Positions 22,623-35,906 are shown, counted from the stretch's first letter. The stretch: DNA of 64,000 nucleotides from Prostheceraeus crozeri (GCA_907163375.1 CAJQUW010005319.1:1-64000), one strand, 5' to 3'. A program made the numbers and translations. Notes: generated by a model from the letters alone, not told the origin.

Positions 22623-23219
22623 CACTTGCGAAACTATTAAACGGTTAGCTCACAATGTGCAGGAAGGTTTCAATAGACAATTCTGGACTTCCACCACAAT
22701 AATGCACCAGGTGGCAGTGGTTCTAGACCCGACGTTCAAACATCTGCATTTCATAAATGATGTAGTGTTTAGAAGAAAAGTTTATAAAGACCTCGGTGAA
22801 GCAATTTCTTCAACTCTACTAGAATATATAAAAGACCAATTGAAAGATGATGATATCTCCCACCCAACATCCTCCCAACTTCATTCTCTTCATTGCGTAA
22901 CAGACCAACAGGACAAACAACTACTGAGATCCCCACTAATAAAAAACTCCAGTCTGAGTTTGAGGAATACCTGGCCGCTACCATCACCAATGCAGCAACG
23001 AATCCATTAGAGTTCTGGAAGGGAAAACAGTGGGAATTTGCGTCTTTGAGTCAACTAGCCAGAAATAAATCTGTTATTCCGGCATCTTCTGTTGAGGGCG
23101 AGCGACATTTCAGCACTGGTGGTGCTATTGTGTATTCAAAAAGAAGCAGTTTTTCTCCAGCTGCGACTGTGGACATTCTGGTAGTTCTGAAGGAAGCGTC
23201 GCTTAACGGTCTGTGGTAA

Positions 23220-25160
23220 TATCATTATTGTGGAGCCTAATTTGTTTATTGCACATGTCTAGATGACAAGGAATGGAGACATTTGTATTTTCTTTCCTTC
23301 AATGATAATTGTTTTCAATAATATTCTTGTTTTCTTTTTGATCCTCATCAGCCCACCAGACTACATGTGTAGTTTCATGATTTTCATTTCAACATAAATC
23401 TGGAAGTTCAACTGCAATTTCAATAAAATTCTAATTTAAACAAATTTGAATGTAATTTCATATGATTCCGCCCACCAGACTACATGTGTAGTTTATCACC
23501 TGAAGTGTCATCCATTGAAGAGAAAATTGACCTGATAGCAGAATTTCAGCAGTACGATATCAGCCATCATTATACGAGTCTGGCATAAGTTTTTATACCC
23601 TTATGTATCAATTTCTATGTTCCTGAATAACATTCGATAGAATTATTGTGTTATGCTTCCAGTGAAGCACCGCCTTCAACTTTTGGAATTTACCGGTTGG
23701 TCATTTGAGAAAATTTCTACATTTCATTTGTTGTGCACCGATCGATGTGGTGCTTCGATTTACCTTGCAACTAGTGAATTGACGAATGCGCGCCAAAACA
23801 AAAGCCATTTATCTTAGAGGTTGAAACTATTCTGTGGTTGATTGCCGCTTATCAGTTATCGCGGGTCCAATCGGAATCTATAAAAGTAAATGGATAGAAA
23901 TTTCATTTATCATTCTCTCTCCACTAATCCACTACACTAAGGTCTGATAGCAGCTGGAGCTCTTGTTGCTAGCGTCAAGATGTCTCGCACGAGTTTAAAA
24001 CTATCCAATGGCGAGAAGTAAGTGACACCAAAGATACATGGGCCAACGAGCACGAAGAATGATGATGATCAATAAAGACTTCACTCACATGTCTTCTCAA
24101 CAAAATAATGAAATATCCTTTCGATCCGACCACAATGTAAACCGTCAGTTATCAAATGAAATAAATTTCGCTGTTAAACCAACTCATCAAAAAACTAACA
24201 TTTCCTCCCAAATGAAGACGGCTTGGCATTCTTGGCTTCCACACCGTGCTCATCTGGTCGCCTGGGTGAAATCCGTCGATCTGTTAGGTAATTTACTGCC
24301 AAACGTTGATACGGATGCTAAATCACCTTGGTTACTATCCATTCCAACAGCATGATTCTAACCATTTGTAATTCAATTCTACACAATGCATTGACAGCAG
24401 AATGCATTCAGTTAGTTATCAATTTAGACGATTGTCTGAACTTACAGACTCACTAAGCCTGTTGAAACGAAAGCTATTATCTAAATTTGCTGAGATAACA
24501 AACTCGAAAACTCAGCCAAGAAACAGAAAAAGCTTTCAATCTTTTTGCATGAAGACTTGAATTGTAAAGTGGTTCATTGAAATTTCATTGATAATCAACT
24601 TTATTTCCGTTTCCTTGACATTCTTGTCAGCAAATTGTCATTCTATTTGATATCTAATGAGTTTTAGGCCACTGCATTTCCTCTAATAAACACCGACCTC
24701 TAATAAGTGCCACAGCTGAGCGTTCATCCTTTTCATAAACGACGCCAACTATCCTTTTCACACAATAATTGAATTAAAGAGAATCATAAAATAAGAAAGA
24801 CAAAACCGCCGACAATTATGCATGCATCCGTTAGAAAGATGAAATAAAGACTTGAGATAAGATGCAGCGTTTGGTCACTGGCGCATTGTACATGATTAAA
24901 ATATGTTGGGGAATCTATCTAAAAATACATTCGGGGCACTGCCTCGGATGCCCCAATGGACGCTGCGCCCCAGAAATCAGACATAAGAAAAGATGACCAG
25001 TTCAATTACCGACTGATGTTCCGCCGACAACAGGTTAGGAAAAATGAAACTGATTCCTTAACCGGTGCCTTCCCATAATCTGCAATAGACGTTTCAAATA
25101 GACGTGAAATACTAGAAGAAATAACCAACTTCTATAGAGAGCTTTACAAAAACAATTTTG
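23220..25160. other. Intergenic, repeat remnants
   Basis: No gene supported. CCCACCAGACTACATGTGTA occurs twice (23354, 23471), a direct repeat about 118 bp apart. Bases 24620-24740 share an old repeat with 9530-9650. Confidence 0.5.
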
Positions 25161-25166
25161 CAAATG

Positions 25167-25222
25167 TGATAATAATCATAATAATATTAATATAATCATG
25201 ATAATAATGATAATAATAAAAA
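25167..25222. repeat. ATAATAATG-type microsatellite
   Basis: Imperfect (ATA/ATG/ATC) trinucleotide run immediately upstream of the LINE fragment; possibly at its truncation point. Confidence 0.85.
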
Positions 25223-25225
25223 TGT

Positions 25226-26750
25226 GATGTAGAAATTGAGAAAGAAGAGAAAGAAAATCCGACACCTGAAATTTTGAAAGGTGAAGTACAACTAGCAATA
25301 AGGGAAATGAAGAATAATGGATCACCGGGAGAAGACGAAATAATATGCGAAATGTTAAAAGCTGCAGGGGAAACCTTGATTGAGATGCTGACAAAAATCT
25401 TTAACCGAATTTTGAATTGTGGCCAGATACCCCATGAGTGGAGAAACGCAGATGTAGTGGTGATTCACAAAAAAGGCTGCAGTAAGAACATAAAGAGCTA
25501 CCGACCAATAAGCCTTCTAAGTCATCTGTACAAAGTCTTTACCAGAGTTTTACAACGCCGGATTAAACAGATTTCAGAATGGAATCAACCAAGAGAGCAA
25601 GCTGGTTTCCGGAAAGGCTACTCAACAATTCACCATCTACACTCGATAAATCAACTGATTGAGAAGTATACAGAGTATAACAAGACTCTCTATCTACTTA
25701 TGATCGACTATGAAAAAGCTTTTGACTCTGTTAGCCACACAGTGATGCTAACTGCAGTAAGAAAGCAGGGAATAAGAGGGGAAAATGGAGAATTTTAAAT
25801 GAGATATATAGTGATGCAACAGCTTCCATAAAGTTGGAAACAAGAGGCCCGAAATTTCTCATTGAACGTGGCGTTCGCCAAGGAGATCCCATATCCCCAA
25901 TCCTCTTTACGACAACATTAGAAGACCTATTCAGATCATGTCACTTCCCTACAGACTCAGGAATAAACATCGACGGTGAACGTCTCATGAACTTGAGATT
26001 TGCATATGATATTGCCATTTTTGAGGATGACGCGACTTCCATGCAAATAATTTTAGATGAGCTAAATAAGCAGGGAAAAAGGTCAGTTTAAAGATAAACA
26101 ACGAGAAAACAAAAATTTTGACAAACGGCCAAACGAGTTTAATCCACATCAATGGACACGTCATAGATTATGTCGACGATTTTGTTTACCTTGGACAGAA
26201 TATCTCCTTTCAAGCCCGCCAAGAACAAGAAATCCTAAGAAGAACACCAAATGCGTGGAAATCCTTTTGGAAACTCAAGACCTAGTTAACATCACGAGGT
26301 ATAGAGATGAAGAATAAAAAACGTTTGTTCGATATGTGCATTCTGCCTGTCCTGACATACGGATCCCAAACCTGGTCTCTAACACGATCACAAGAGAATA
26401 AACTCAGAACAACACAACGAGCGATTGAACGACGGATGATTGGAGTCACTCTGAAAGACAAGGTTAGAAACGAAGAAGTAAGGAGACGAACAGGATTAAA
26501 GGACGTTGTGATAGAAGCGAAACATCTCAAATGGAAGTGGGCTGGTCATGTCATCAGGCGACCCGATAACAGATGGAGCCATAGAACGACAGTATGGATA
26601 CCAAGAGAAGGGAAAAGAAACCGTGGAGGACAGAGAAAGAGATGGAGAGACGAACTCCCAAGGAACTGGCTGCTGGCGGCGGCGAACGATCGTGCGAAAT
26701 GGATTCGTATCACAAGGGAGTCCATTTTCCGCAAGGATGATAACGGCTAA
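25226..26750 (+). pseudogene. LINE reverse transcriptase fragment, second copy (longer)
   Basis: Same element as 5875-6956 but with a further 440 bp at the 5' side: REMKNNGSPGEDEI, WRNADVVVIHKKG and SYRPISLLSHLYK (RT motifs 1-2), QAGFRKGYST, then MIDYEKAFDSV. The catalytic box is FAYD here too (about 26003), so the loss preceded the duplication. Frameshifts lie near 25790 and 26090. The site matching the Polinton C insertion (25663-25675) is uninterrupted here and acts as the empty-site control. Confidence 0.9.
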
Positions 26751-28435
26751 CGTAAGACGTAAGTAAGACCTTCCTATAATCTGCAACCTGGAATGAATAG
26801 ACTAAAATGGTAAGCAAGACAGTGACATTTCATAAATCAGCCTTCCTTGAACGTTCTCTGAATCATTTAAACTTCCATTTTCAATGATATTATTTCCATC
26901 TACATAAAAATTTTGTACTTGATGATCTCAACAGATTCTCATTCAGTGCCTTGACAAGTTTGGAGAAATCAACGAAAGGCATTGGCACATGCAAGCTCAT
27001 GATATATTCGGGGGTCTCACCCAGGGCCCTGGGAGTGCTCGACTCGACATTTTGTTATACCGTTCCAGTACTCGAACGACGATGAGTACTTGAATCGAGT
27101 TGGGGAACATATGTAAAAACATTTCGTGTTTGCATAACTCTCATTTCGATTACATCGAATTTCTTTAATGACTTACAACTTTAGCGTCTTCATTCAGCAT
27201 TAAGTCTTGGTCACAGCCTGGTCACAGCAATATTATTGAACTTGCAATGAATTGTTCCCTAAATTCAGTCACATTTAACGACGGCCAATCACATCAGCCA
27301 AAAGGAGAAGATTAATCATTCCTATCTTTGTAAAACTGTTATTTCAGCTTCTCAGACAGTCTGTTTGCTATTTTTATATTATCTCACACACACACACATG
27401 CTAACTCTGACAGTTGTTCAGAAATCATAATCTATTTTTTATTTTAGTCAGAATGGGCACGTATGTTGTCGTCACAGTTTGTTAAAAAGCGAAAAATGTT
27501 TTGCAAGTATATGCAGATTTTTGTTTAAAATGTTATTTTCTATTTTGATTCAATATACTACTCACAAAAATTACACTCATCAACTTAGGTAAACAGGTTT
27601 CTCATAAAGGCAAGTACAGGATGATGTAATGGTCAGCAGACTACAACTCGGGCAACATCACATTAATCAGCTGCAATTGATAGATAGTCTGATGATGTGC
27701 TGTTGTTTAAAGTAACAAATTACTACACAAGCTGTTCAACTGGAATAGACTGAATAGAGATAAATACACAAAAATCGATAAATGCACATTGCAATACTGC
27801 ACAACTTGAATAAAAACTGCGAACTCCGTTAGTTTCAATAAATATTAAAATAATAGGGTCTGCTCTGACATTTAACCACGACCAGTAGACATAGAACTGC
27901 ATAACTGCGAAAAATACAGGTTTAAGTGAACTCGTTATAGATGAAATTGATCTTCTGTTAATTTCCTAATAGTAACTGAGCGATGTTCTCTCTCACTCTG
28001 TGCGTTATTCAGAATCGCGCTACGCTTGCTTAATAATTATTGTATAATATGCCTACAAGGTAAAATATATACATTGCTTAAACAAAAGGTTTTGAAAAAT
28101 TTATTGCAAAAACAATTCAAATAAATGATTGCATGCATAGAACTTTTTAAATTTCTGTAATGTATGTCTAATGTCCACAATTACATACATGTATACTGTT
28201 CTTAACAAAGGATGACCCACTCACTCGATCTGCGTCGCTATATGCCTTATTTTCTTATTCTCTTCATTGCCTTCATTGGCCCAAGTAGGCCTAAACACAT
28301 TTTTGCCTCTTGATATAGATAAAAATTTTGTCCGACTCGACTCGACTTGACTAGACCCGAGTTTTAGCCGACTCGACTCGAGGTTGACGAAAACCCGACT
28401 CGCAGGGTCCAACACCTAACTTTTATATAGAAATT
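26751..28435. other. Non-coding stretch, duplicated
   Basis: Equivalent of 6957-8620; no gene supported. The CTCGACTCGA-rich region (28330-28400) has one more CTCGA unit than the first copy. Confidence 0.6.
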
Positions 28436-28574
28436 GATCAATTGAATTCATTTATTAATTGAAAAGTGATTGTTGCTGTGGACACAGGAAATATCAATCT
28501 GTTTTCACAAGACATCTGCAGTTCACATAAATCAGATGAAAAAGCTTTCAATGCAGCATTCATCATTCACTGAC
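28436..28574. repeat. Dispersed repeat R1, copy 4
   Basis: Same 140-bp repeat as at 8621. Confidence 0.85.
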
Positions 28575-28661
28575 TCAGATCATTTATTTGATTGATTTTT
28601 ATTTGAATGGTTTGGGAATGTCTTTGTAATTGAAGAGTGAAGACAATGAGCTTCAACTTAC

Positions 28662-28991
28662 CAGGCCGGGAGACAATGATGCGGTTAGACTCTTCACCTG
28701 CAATCTGGAAGGGCTCGCTGTCTGACAGCAGAACCATTTTTACTTCTTTCAAATAGCAACCATCGCAAGTATTGCCCGCAGAGTCAGCGAACTCACAATC
28801 ATCAACTTGAAAGACGGGAACACCATCCCTCCTCAATCCAACTCTCCTCCTCAGAACTGTCTCCTGCGCCGACCTTCCCATCTCCTTGGAGATGGCTTCA
28901 CGGACGTCCTTCACTGTAGGTGAGGAACGAATGTCCAAGACGACGGACGACTTCTTACCACCAAACAGTTCCTCAATCATGAAGGGAATTC
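28662..28991 (-). CDS. Internal exon of a repeated host-type gene, unit C
   Basis: Same exon as units A and B, one codon shorter (330 bp), still fully open between the TCTCTACAG acceptor and the GTAAG donor. Replacements cluster in blocks: ELFGGKKSS, CEFADSAGNTCDGCYLKEVK and AGEESNR. About 35 mismatches to unit A lie in the exon, whereas the first 95 bp or so of the adjoining intron (28992-29090) look identical to unit A. Confidence 0.65.
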
Positions 28992-29229
28992 CTGTAGAGA
29001 CAGAGAACAGAGATCAGGAATGGAATTCCAACAGAACCAGCCATTATCTCAGGTGTCACCTACAGAACACAGAAGATAATAGAAGGACACATAAGCAAAT
29101 AATGGCAATGTCATGCCACTGTCAACATGAAGGTCAAACAATTATTTATAGGAGATTGATTATGAACACACTTTCTCATGTCGAAATTCCCCTTCTAAGT
29201 TTTCTGTTTGAGGACGATTTATAGCTGAA

Positions 29230-31543
29230 TTGTGATATTTTGATAAAAAGCTATATAATTATTTCACTTTCTGTTACTTCGCTTAGATGATTTTTACGTC
29301 GTATACTTAATTAATCCAGTTTTCAGCTGTAAAACTCGCATCGCAGATCCATACTGTTCATTGTCATTTATAATGCTGAGACTATCTGCTGCATTCATAA
29401 AGAGCATTTCTTTGTAGTTGTCAATCATGACCAAGAAAATAAATTTGCATTTCTGATGTAGCGTATTTGTGTCTCTCTTTCTTAATGTCTTGTTTTCCAG
29501 CCAAAAATGTTAAATGCTTACTTTTCTGCATACTTTATAAAGCATTTTTTGAAGAAAACTGCTGTGTTTTGTTGTAAAATCAAGAATATGCTGTACAGTG
29601 AAGAATGTGCTTTATAGATTCTGAAAAAATATTTTGATTTCTCACTAGACCTTTATCTTTCTTTATTGAACAACATTTCACTTAGCTACAATGCTCTCTT
29701 CAAATCAGTCTGATCTCTTTGTCAGATTGCTTGCAATTTTGTAATTCCACGATGTTATTTGTCATCGTTTATAGTTAATGTCTAACTAACGGTGACTTGT
29801 TGTCTACCAATCTTTTAGTGTAAGTGTCACATCTGGGTCTGGTAAATTCATCCCTCTATGATATTTGTAAATTACTCCTCCGCCTTAATTTTCATTCAGC
29901 AGATGCATTCTAAAATACGGGATCATGTCGATTACTGCTGTGCATGATGTGTACGTTCTAAGAATTAGGCCTACACATTGTTCTCAATTATTATGCATGG
30001 AAAGATGATCAGGATAACGAACGACCACACAAACAAGCAACGTTTGAGCGTCTGACGTATGATTTGACAGATTTGACTTTCAAAAAACAACAGAAATATT
30101 TATTCTTTGATTTTGTAGGCCTATAAACTACTCTTTGAGTTAAGATGGCAAGATGACTTTTGAATCGAATGGATGAATTTTCCTTTGAATGAATTCACCG
30201 CAGCCCACATCCTGCACTGCGGTTCGTGTCAAAATGTGTGACACTGATCGGATGCCTTTACGAGTCGAATCTAAATTGCGTGGAAATCATCGCTGTCAAT
30301 TCACGAGTCCTGTGAACTAGCTTCCATGTTCGTGATGGGAGAAATAAAGATGTTGTGCTTTATCTGGTGGACAACTAATTTGAGATCCACTGCAACGGTT
30401 TTGCCGTGCGCAACCGAAAGACGTTGATACGAGTACCTGTATAGGCTTCTTTGCTAGCTCTTACGGGAAGGGTTGACGCTAGGAGTGACCTCTGTTCAGT
30501 CTTTAGTTTTTCCTTAAGATAAAAAGCAGAAATGCAACCGTTTGAAACACAGAAGAATTTAAAAATTTGGTTTTAACTAATCTAAACAATCATAGCTAAG
30601 AAATACTATCTGATGACAATGAGCAAGCTCTTCTGAAACTGTCACCAATAATTGCTGAAGCGACAAACATCAGAAATATTCAAAATAATCTTCATGTGTC
30701 AGTGCAGACAGATGTTATTGTTCTGAGATCTGCATTGTGCGGAGCCGCTGCCTTCCACTGTTTCACTGTCGGAAGAAACAGCTTTACGCACACAAATTGA
30801 GAACATCGAAGTTGATTAATGGATTGCAATTATCCTCGACAGCAAATAGTAGGCCTACTTTGAGTAGGCCCATCCGAGGAAAGCACTATCCAATACCGAC
30901 AAATGTTTGAAGATAAACTTCATGAAACTTTCTTTTGCCAACCTGTGAGTTTACCTGTGAGACATCATCTATAAACTCTTACAATTAATGAATCAAGAAG
31001 CTTAACGTTTTGAATTTCATTGGCCGGAGAAGAAAGATGTCCAAGTGCAATTCTGTGTAAATGTACAGCCCCAGATCTACTTCAGGATTCCTCAAAGGAA
31101 CACCATAAACACGTTTGCATGCTCAGGAAGACAATGTATATAAAAGAGCTGAGAGATTATAGTAAAGATAGTTTTCAGAAAGGATATTCCAAAACGAAAA
31201 GAAAGAAACAAGAAAGGATAATTCCACCATTATTCAAATTTTCAAATATCTCATTAAAGAAAGCAACAGTTTTAACCCGTATGCCTAGGAAATTGTAATC
31301 TAGGGTATTTTCCAAAATACCAAACCGAAAACTTATTTTTTTAAAACAAGTCGCAGGAATTTCTGATTTAGAAAGTGATATAAAAAAATTAAAAGATTGT
31401 TGGCAATTCCACGACTATTCTCAAGATGTCAATTACATCGGTCTTATCAAAATTATATATCTGCTACTATCATTGTATCTTACCTTTGTGATATTAGTAT
31501 GAAGCTGACACGTGAAGAGTTTGTCACAGGTCGGTTTATATTG
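29230..31543. other. Long non-coding stretch, second copy
   Basis: Equivalent of 10880-13184. No gene supported. Confidence 0.55.
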
Positions 31544-31547
31544 TTAA

Positions 31548-34113
31548 CACTAGAAGACCTGAAATTTCAATCTTACTAGAAAGCCTGAAGTGCGTCAATT
31601 GACGCATTTCTAAAATCATAATCATAATATCGGTCAAAACTACAAGTATGATATAAGTAGGCTATATGAGATACTTTTGCAATAAATAATGAAGTAATTA
31701 ATGATTTCTATATGGTAGGGATCTATTCCAAATTAGTTTAGAAATGTGTAAACACTACTGAGTTAGAATATTAAAAACCATAAAATTCCCAATTCGCAAG
31801 TAACACTTAGCATTATTTCCAAATTTGAAAAAATAAAAGTCAATATCAATAATTTGAATTGCAAATGGATTCATATTTCACAAACAGAACTAATAGAGAA
31901 TCATATGAACATCCGGATTACTTACTTGCATTCATTGCACATTCGAATTGTACAACGTCCGCAAACTGGGCGGTTACAAAGTTGACACCGATCTAAGGTA
32001 CGATTGCGCTTACATTCACCAGATGAGCATGTCAACCTTTGCCGTACATTTCTTTGATTGTTGTCAAAGGCCACTGCTCGTTTTCGAGTTTTTTCCTCGA
32101 CTTGCTTGCTTTTGAGAAGTTGCTCTACCACTTCTTGAATATATGAGCGTCGACTCATGTTGGTCTTAGTCACCTCTTTGTACAATACCCAAGAATTGGC
32201 TAAAGCGATGTCCATGAGAACACATGAACTGGCCATCTTCGACACGCTGGCTTCACCGAATACAGGCGCAACATTTGATCTAAGACATCGACTCCCGATT
32301 TTGTTGCGTTGTATAGTAAAACTGTCTCAGGCTTGCACTTCTGATTGTCAGCAGTAGGGATAGTCACTGTATGATGAAGAGTGCTTAGTATTGTAACTTT
32401 TTTGTTCTTTTTGCACTGATAAACAGTCAATGTTGCTGATGAATCGGCATTCTTGAGTACATCGGTATGATGCAAAGATGATTTTTCATGGACCAATGGA
32501 GGCAGCTCTCGTCGATTTGATCGGACAGTACCGATAATCGAAGTATGTTTGCTTGCAAGTTGTTTAGCCAATAAAAGGCTAGTGAAAAAGTTATCAGTTG
32601 TAATGGTGTGTCCATTTCCTTCTACCGGTTTTAGTAACTTCATCACAACATCAGTAGAAATACTGTCAACACGTGTTGAGTCTCTTCCTAAGTATGGGAA
32701 AACGTTATATAGATATTTGGTCTGAAGATCCACCATAAACCAAAATTTGATGCCAAATTTATCTGGCTTATTGGCCATGTATTGAAGAAATCCACACCTG
32801 GCTTTGCATGGGAGAAGCTGTTCATCAATAGTTAGATACTTAGATGGATAGAAAGAAATCTGGCATCTATCTATGAAATCATACCAAAGATCAGAAATCA
32901 AGCAAAATTTGTTGTTCTCTGTCCTTGATTTTCTCGTAGTCTTATCATCGAAGCGAAGAAAGCGTTTGATCTCCATGAACCGATCTCTGCTCATATGGTC
33001 AGTAAACAATACATTTCCGCACTGTTTGGACCAAAATTCTCGAAGGGGAAGATTCTTGCATCCCAAAATGCCGCGAGCAATCCAAAGTCCAAAAAAGTGT
33101 CTAATTCAGATGGGTCATTTTTCCAATCGGATTTGAATCTCTGACCTTCTGATGTTGTGTATTTACAAATTTTTCGTAGCATCGGCTCATTGATCAATAA
33201 GCGGAAAGCGGACAAGGGATCACCAATACGTGAAGTTGCATATGACGTTGGACCTGGTTGACGTCGTAAAATATTTTGGGCATCACGTCGACCTGTGCTT
33301 GAAGGAGAATTAGCAAGTTTGTTCCAGACAGTGCCGTCTTTTCCAACGAGACTGGCTGCGGACGCGCCTGTCAGTATCGATTTCTGTTCCGGGTATTCGC
33401 TGAGATAACGGCGGAATATCATCAATGGAGTCATCGTCACTACTGCAGGATTCATCGACGTCATGTTGGTCAACAATGTTTTCAGCTGGGATTGCTTCAT
33501 TCTCATCGTCTCCGTTGTCACTATCGTCTGTATTGAGATCTTGCAGCAATTGCAAAGCTCTCAAAGCGGAATGTTTTGCTCGTCTAGCCATTTGTTTTCC
33601 TTGCATGTCAAATGACGCTAAAGTGCTTGAAATGAACATTTTATTATTGATCGATCATTTTCAAAATCCTGACACAGATAGAGGACAATTATATATTGCC
33701 GCAAGCAATTCATTCATAAACACGAAGATTGCTCTCAATATATCTATGCGAATGCTTGTTGCCGCTCTGACATTAGATATCTATTGAATCTATTGTGTTT
33801 TCAGTTGACTGATGACGCCTAAAGGATTGCTTTGGAGTTTAATTTAACGCTTTGCATAGCTATAAGAAAACTTGATACTGTGTTATCCGACTCTAGGAAT
33901 ACAATGCGTCAATTGACGCACTCAGGCTTTCTAGGAAGTCAAGAGATTTCTATGTCAAATAGATGTCCGAGAGGGCTGTTACTTTCAGAATAGTAAGAAC
34001 TAAGGAAAATATTAAAAGTCAGGAAGTTTCATTGGATAAATGTCACAGAGTAACTTAAAAACATGGAAAATGAACTGACTTCGCGTCAATTGACGCGCTT
34101 CGGTCTTCTAGTG
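31548..34113 (-). mobile_element. piggyBac transposon with TTAA duplication
   Basis: The ends CACTAGAAGACC (31548) and GGTCTTCTAGTG (to 34113) are perfect inverted repeats, flanked by TTAA at 31544-31547 and 34114-34117. The empty site with a single TTAA is at about 13188-13191. Length 2566 bp. Inner inverted repeats (CTAGAAAGCCTGA...) follow and carry the palindrome TGCGTCAATTGACGCA (31591-31606, 33905-33920), with a variant at 34082-34097. The transposase is on the minus strand and broken. Confidence 0.97.
31922..33639 (-). pseudogene. piggyBac transposase, three frameshifts
   Basis: DDE_Tnp_1_7-type transposase. An acidic N-terminus (DLNTDDSDNGDDENE) is followed by the catalytic core: YLTIDEQLLPCKARCGF (first Asp), HTITTDNFFTSLLLAK (second Asp) and KSGVDVLDQM (third Asp). 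The C-terminus is a cysteine-rich zinc-binding domain (CQLCNRPVCGRCTIRMC). The catalytic Asp residues are all present, but the frame changes near 33400, 33040 and 32215. The insertion nonetheless looks recent from its perfect ends. Confidence 0.93.
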
Positions 34114-34117
34114 TTAA

Positions 34118-34990
34118 AAATAATTGACCAAAACAAGTGGAGCATCAACAATGTAATTCCACGATGCTGAGAATTGCTCTAAGATGAAAGGTCATCAGGC
34201 GTCAGAGCGATGTTCAATCTTTAGAATTATATTTCCATATAGTTATAGCCAATTATAATTGAATTGGATGTCAGATGTGATTCAAATTATAAGAATGAAA
34301 ATATCATTCTGAAGGAAAAAACGGCTAGCAAAACCATTTAAATGGATAAAGAACGATATTAGACTAGTAGTGATCTTAACAAGAATAGATTCATTGAAAT
34401 AACTAATTCACTGAACAAAAGAGATTGACTCATCGAACTTGTATAGTGAATTGATGAAAACAGCAAAATTAGTGATTCCCATACAGTGATGAAAATCATC
34501 CCAGCAGCCATTCATAATACAATATAATGCTTACTAATTCAAATTATTAATTGAAGTTGTCCTGATGAGGACTGATGACGTTCTCTAATCCACAAGTGTG
34601 CAATACTACTGTAACCACTGGATCAATAGCCCTAACCCTGATCGACAAGGGTTTGATTAAATTAACCAGCCAACCAGTCTTCAAAATTTGCGGCTGATTC
34701 CAACGCTGCTAAATGGTCTAGAGCGGATATTTTTACATGTAAGAGCTTCTTCGCAATGCAAAAGGTAATCGTCGCATGGATAATTATGACGACTCATCAA
34801 ATAGAAGTCGAGCATCTGCACAAATCCGCGAGTTATTGGTGCAAACATTTGATTCCTGCGTTAAGATTCTGCATCTATTTGCCCATTTGCGTACATTTTT
34901 ATCTGGTGTCAAACTGAACCATTTGGATGCGTTTCTACAAGTAAAAGGAAGCTCAAATGACGGAAAATTCAAATGCGATATTTTGAAATA
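34118..34990. other. Duplicated sequence up to the family 2 remnant
   Basis: Equivalent of 13192-14070; no supported gene. A 74-codon frame (34776-35000) is open on both strands and has no recognisable content. Confidence 0.5.
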
Positions 34991-35001
34991 TTGTATTTGA
35001 T

Positions 35002-35164
35002 ATGGTAGTTTCTTTTCGTTGTTCAACATCGACCCTGGGATGTCCTCCGAATCAAGTAACGTTTATACAGCGTTTGAAGAATGTCGGTAAGGCTGGTGTC
35101 AGGTCTGTCATCAGTCATATCAATCCACTCTCTACTTCAGGCAAACGTAAGCGAAGAGCATCTC
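35002..35164 (+). pseudogene. Family 2 core protein gene, 5' fragment cut by Polinton B
   Basis: Matches 14076-14238 of the first copy, including the start of the basic tail GKRKRRAS. Polinton B follows at 35165, and the last codons of the gene resume at 53053-53099. This split provides an independent proof of the insertion. Confidence 0.85.
35159..35164. repeat. Left target-site duplication of Polinton B (CATCTC)
   Basis: CATCTC occurs here and at 53053-53058; the empty site (14233-14238) has it once. Six bases is the standard Polinton value. Confidence 0.97.
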
Positions 35165-35880
35165 AGTAATGGGTAAAAGACCGTTCCAGGACTCCATAAA
35201 ATTCAAAAAAATAGTATCTTTAAAAATGACATAAATTCATGAATTTGAACCCTTTTCAGGTTTTTAAGACCTAAATACATGAATTTAGACCATTTAAAAA
35301 GTACCATTTTTTGAAAAAATGGTATTTTTAAAAACGACATAAATTCATGAATTTGAACCCTTTTTCAGGTTATGGAGACCTAAATTCATAAATTTAGGCG
35401 TTTTTAAAAATACCCAATTTTTCAATTTTTTCAAAATCTCAAGTGTGTGATTATGACATTTTTCATTGCTCAAATCATGACCGTTCAAGGACACCGAAAA
35501 TCATAAAAGTTAAGAATCTCAAATTTGAGATTAAGATTATTTTTTCTCTCTCTTAAATCATGACCGTTCAAAGACACCGAAAATCATAAAAGTTAAGAAT
35601 CTCAAAATTTGAGAATTACAATTTTCACCCCCCTTAAAATCATGACCGTTCCAAGCCACAACATCAAAAAAAATGGTAATTTTAAAAATGTCTTTTAAAT
35701 CTATTTTTCAGGTTTTTAAAATATGAGATAACTAAAATTATGTGACTAAAAATATTTCTTTAAAAATGGAAGAAACAAAAGTGGAAGAAACCGCAAAAAT
35801 ATATCCTTCGTTATCATATGAACGTAGTTCTACTTTAATGGACATTGAAAAACATAAAGATAGAGTTAGGTATATGAAAA
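35165..35880. repeat. Left terminal inverted repeat of copy B
   Basis: About 716 bp that match the reverse complement of 52310-53052 with small indels. It contains iterations of CATGACCGTTC(C/A)A and of AAATTCATGAATTT, and the first 38 codons of the membrane protein gene. Confidence 0.92.
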
Positions 35881-35906
35881 GAAATAATGTTATGAACAAG
35901 CGATGA
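35766..35906 (+). pseudogene. Truncated copy of the membrane protein start in the left TIR
   Basis: The terminal repeat includes the first 38 codons of the membrane protein (through KHKDRVRYMK), after which unrelated sequence ends the frame at 35906. It has the usual TTTAAAA before the ATG. The full gene is at the other end of the element. Confidence 0.85.

Larger units (their letters stand above)
20107..23219 (+). pseudogene. Old hAT transposase, split by a younger hAT
   Basis: Fragments of a hAT-superfamily transposase related to ZBED-type proteins. The N-proximal part has DAGANIVAAL and CIVHHLSTVLND (20107-20340, then a frame change). The middle has IVELFKQFNAIIDNIE, then VAVVLDPTFKHLHFI after the insertion (22623 on). 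The C-terminal dimerisation region has VIPASSVEGERHFSTGG (about 23075) and stops at 23219. A younger element (20634-22622) interrupts it, with at least two further frameshifts. Terminal repeats of the old element were not located. Confidence 0.8.
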
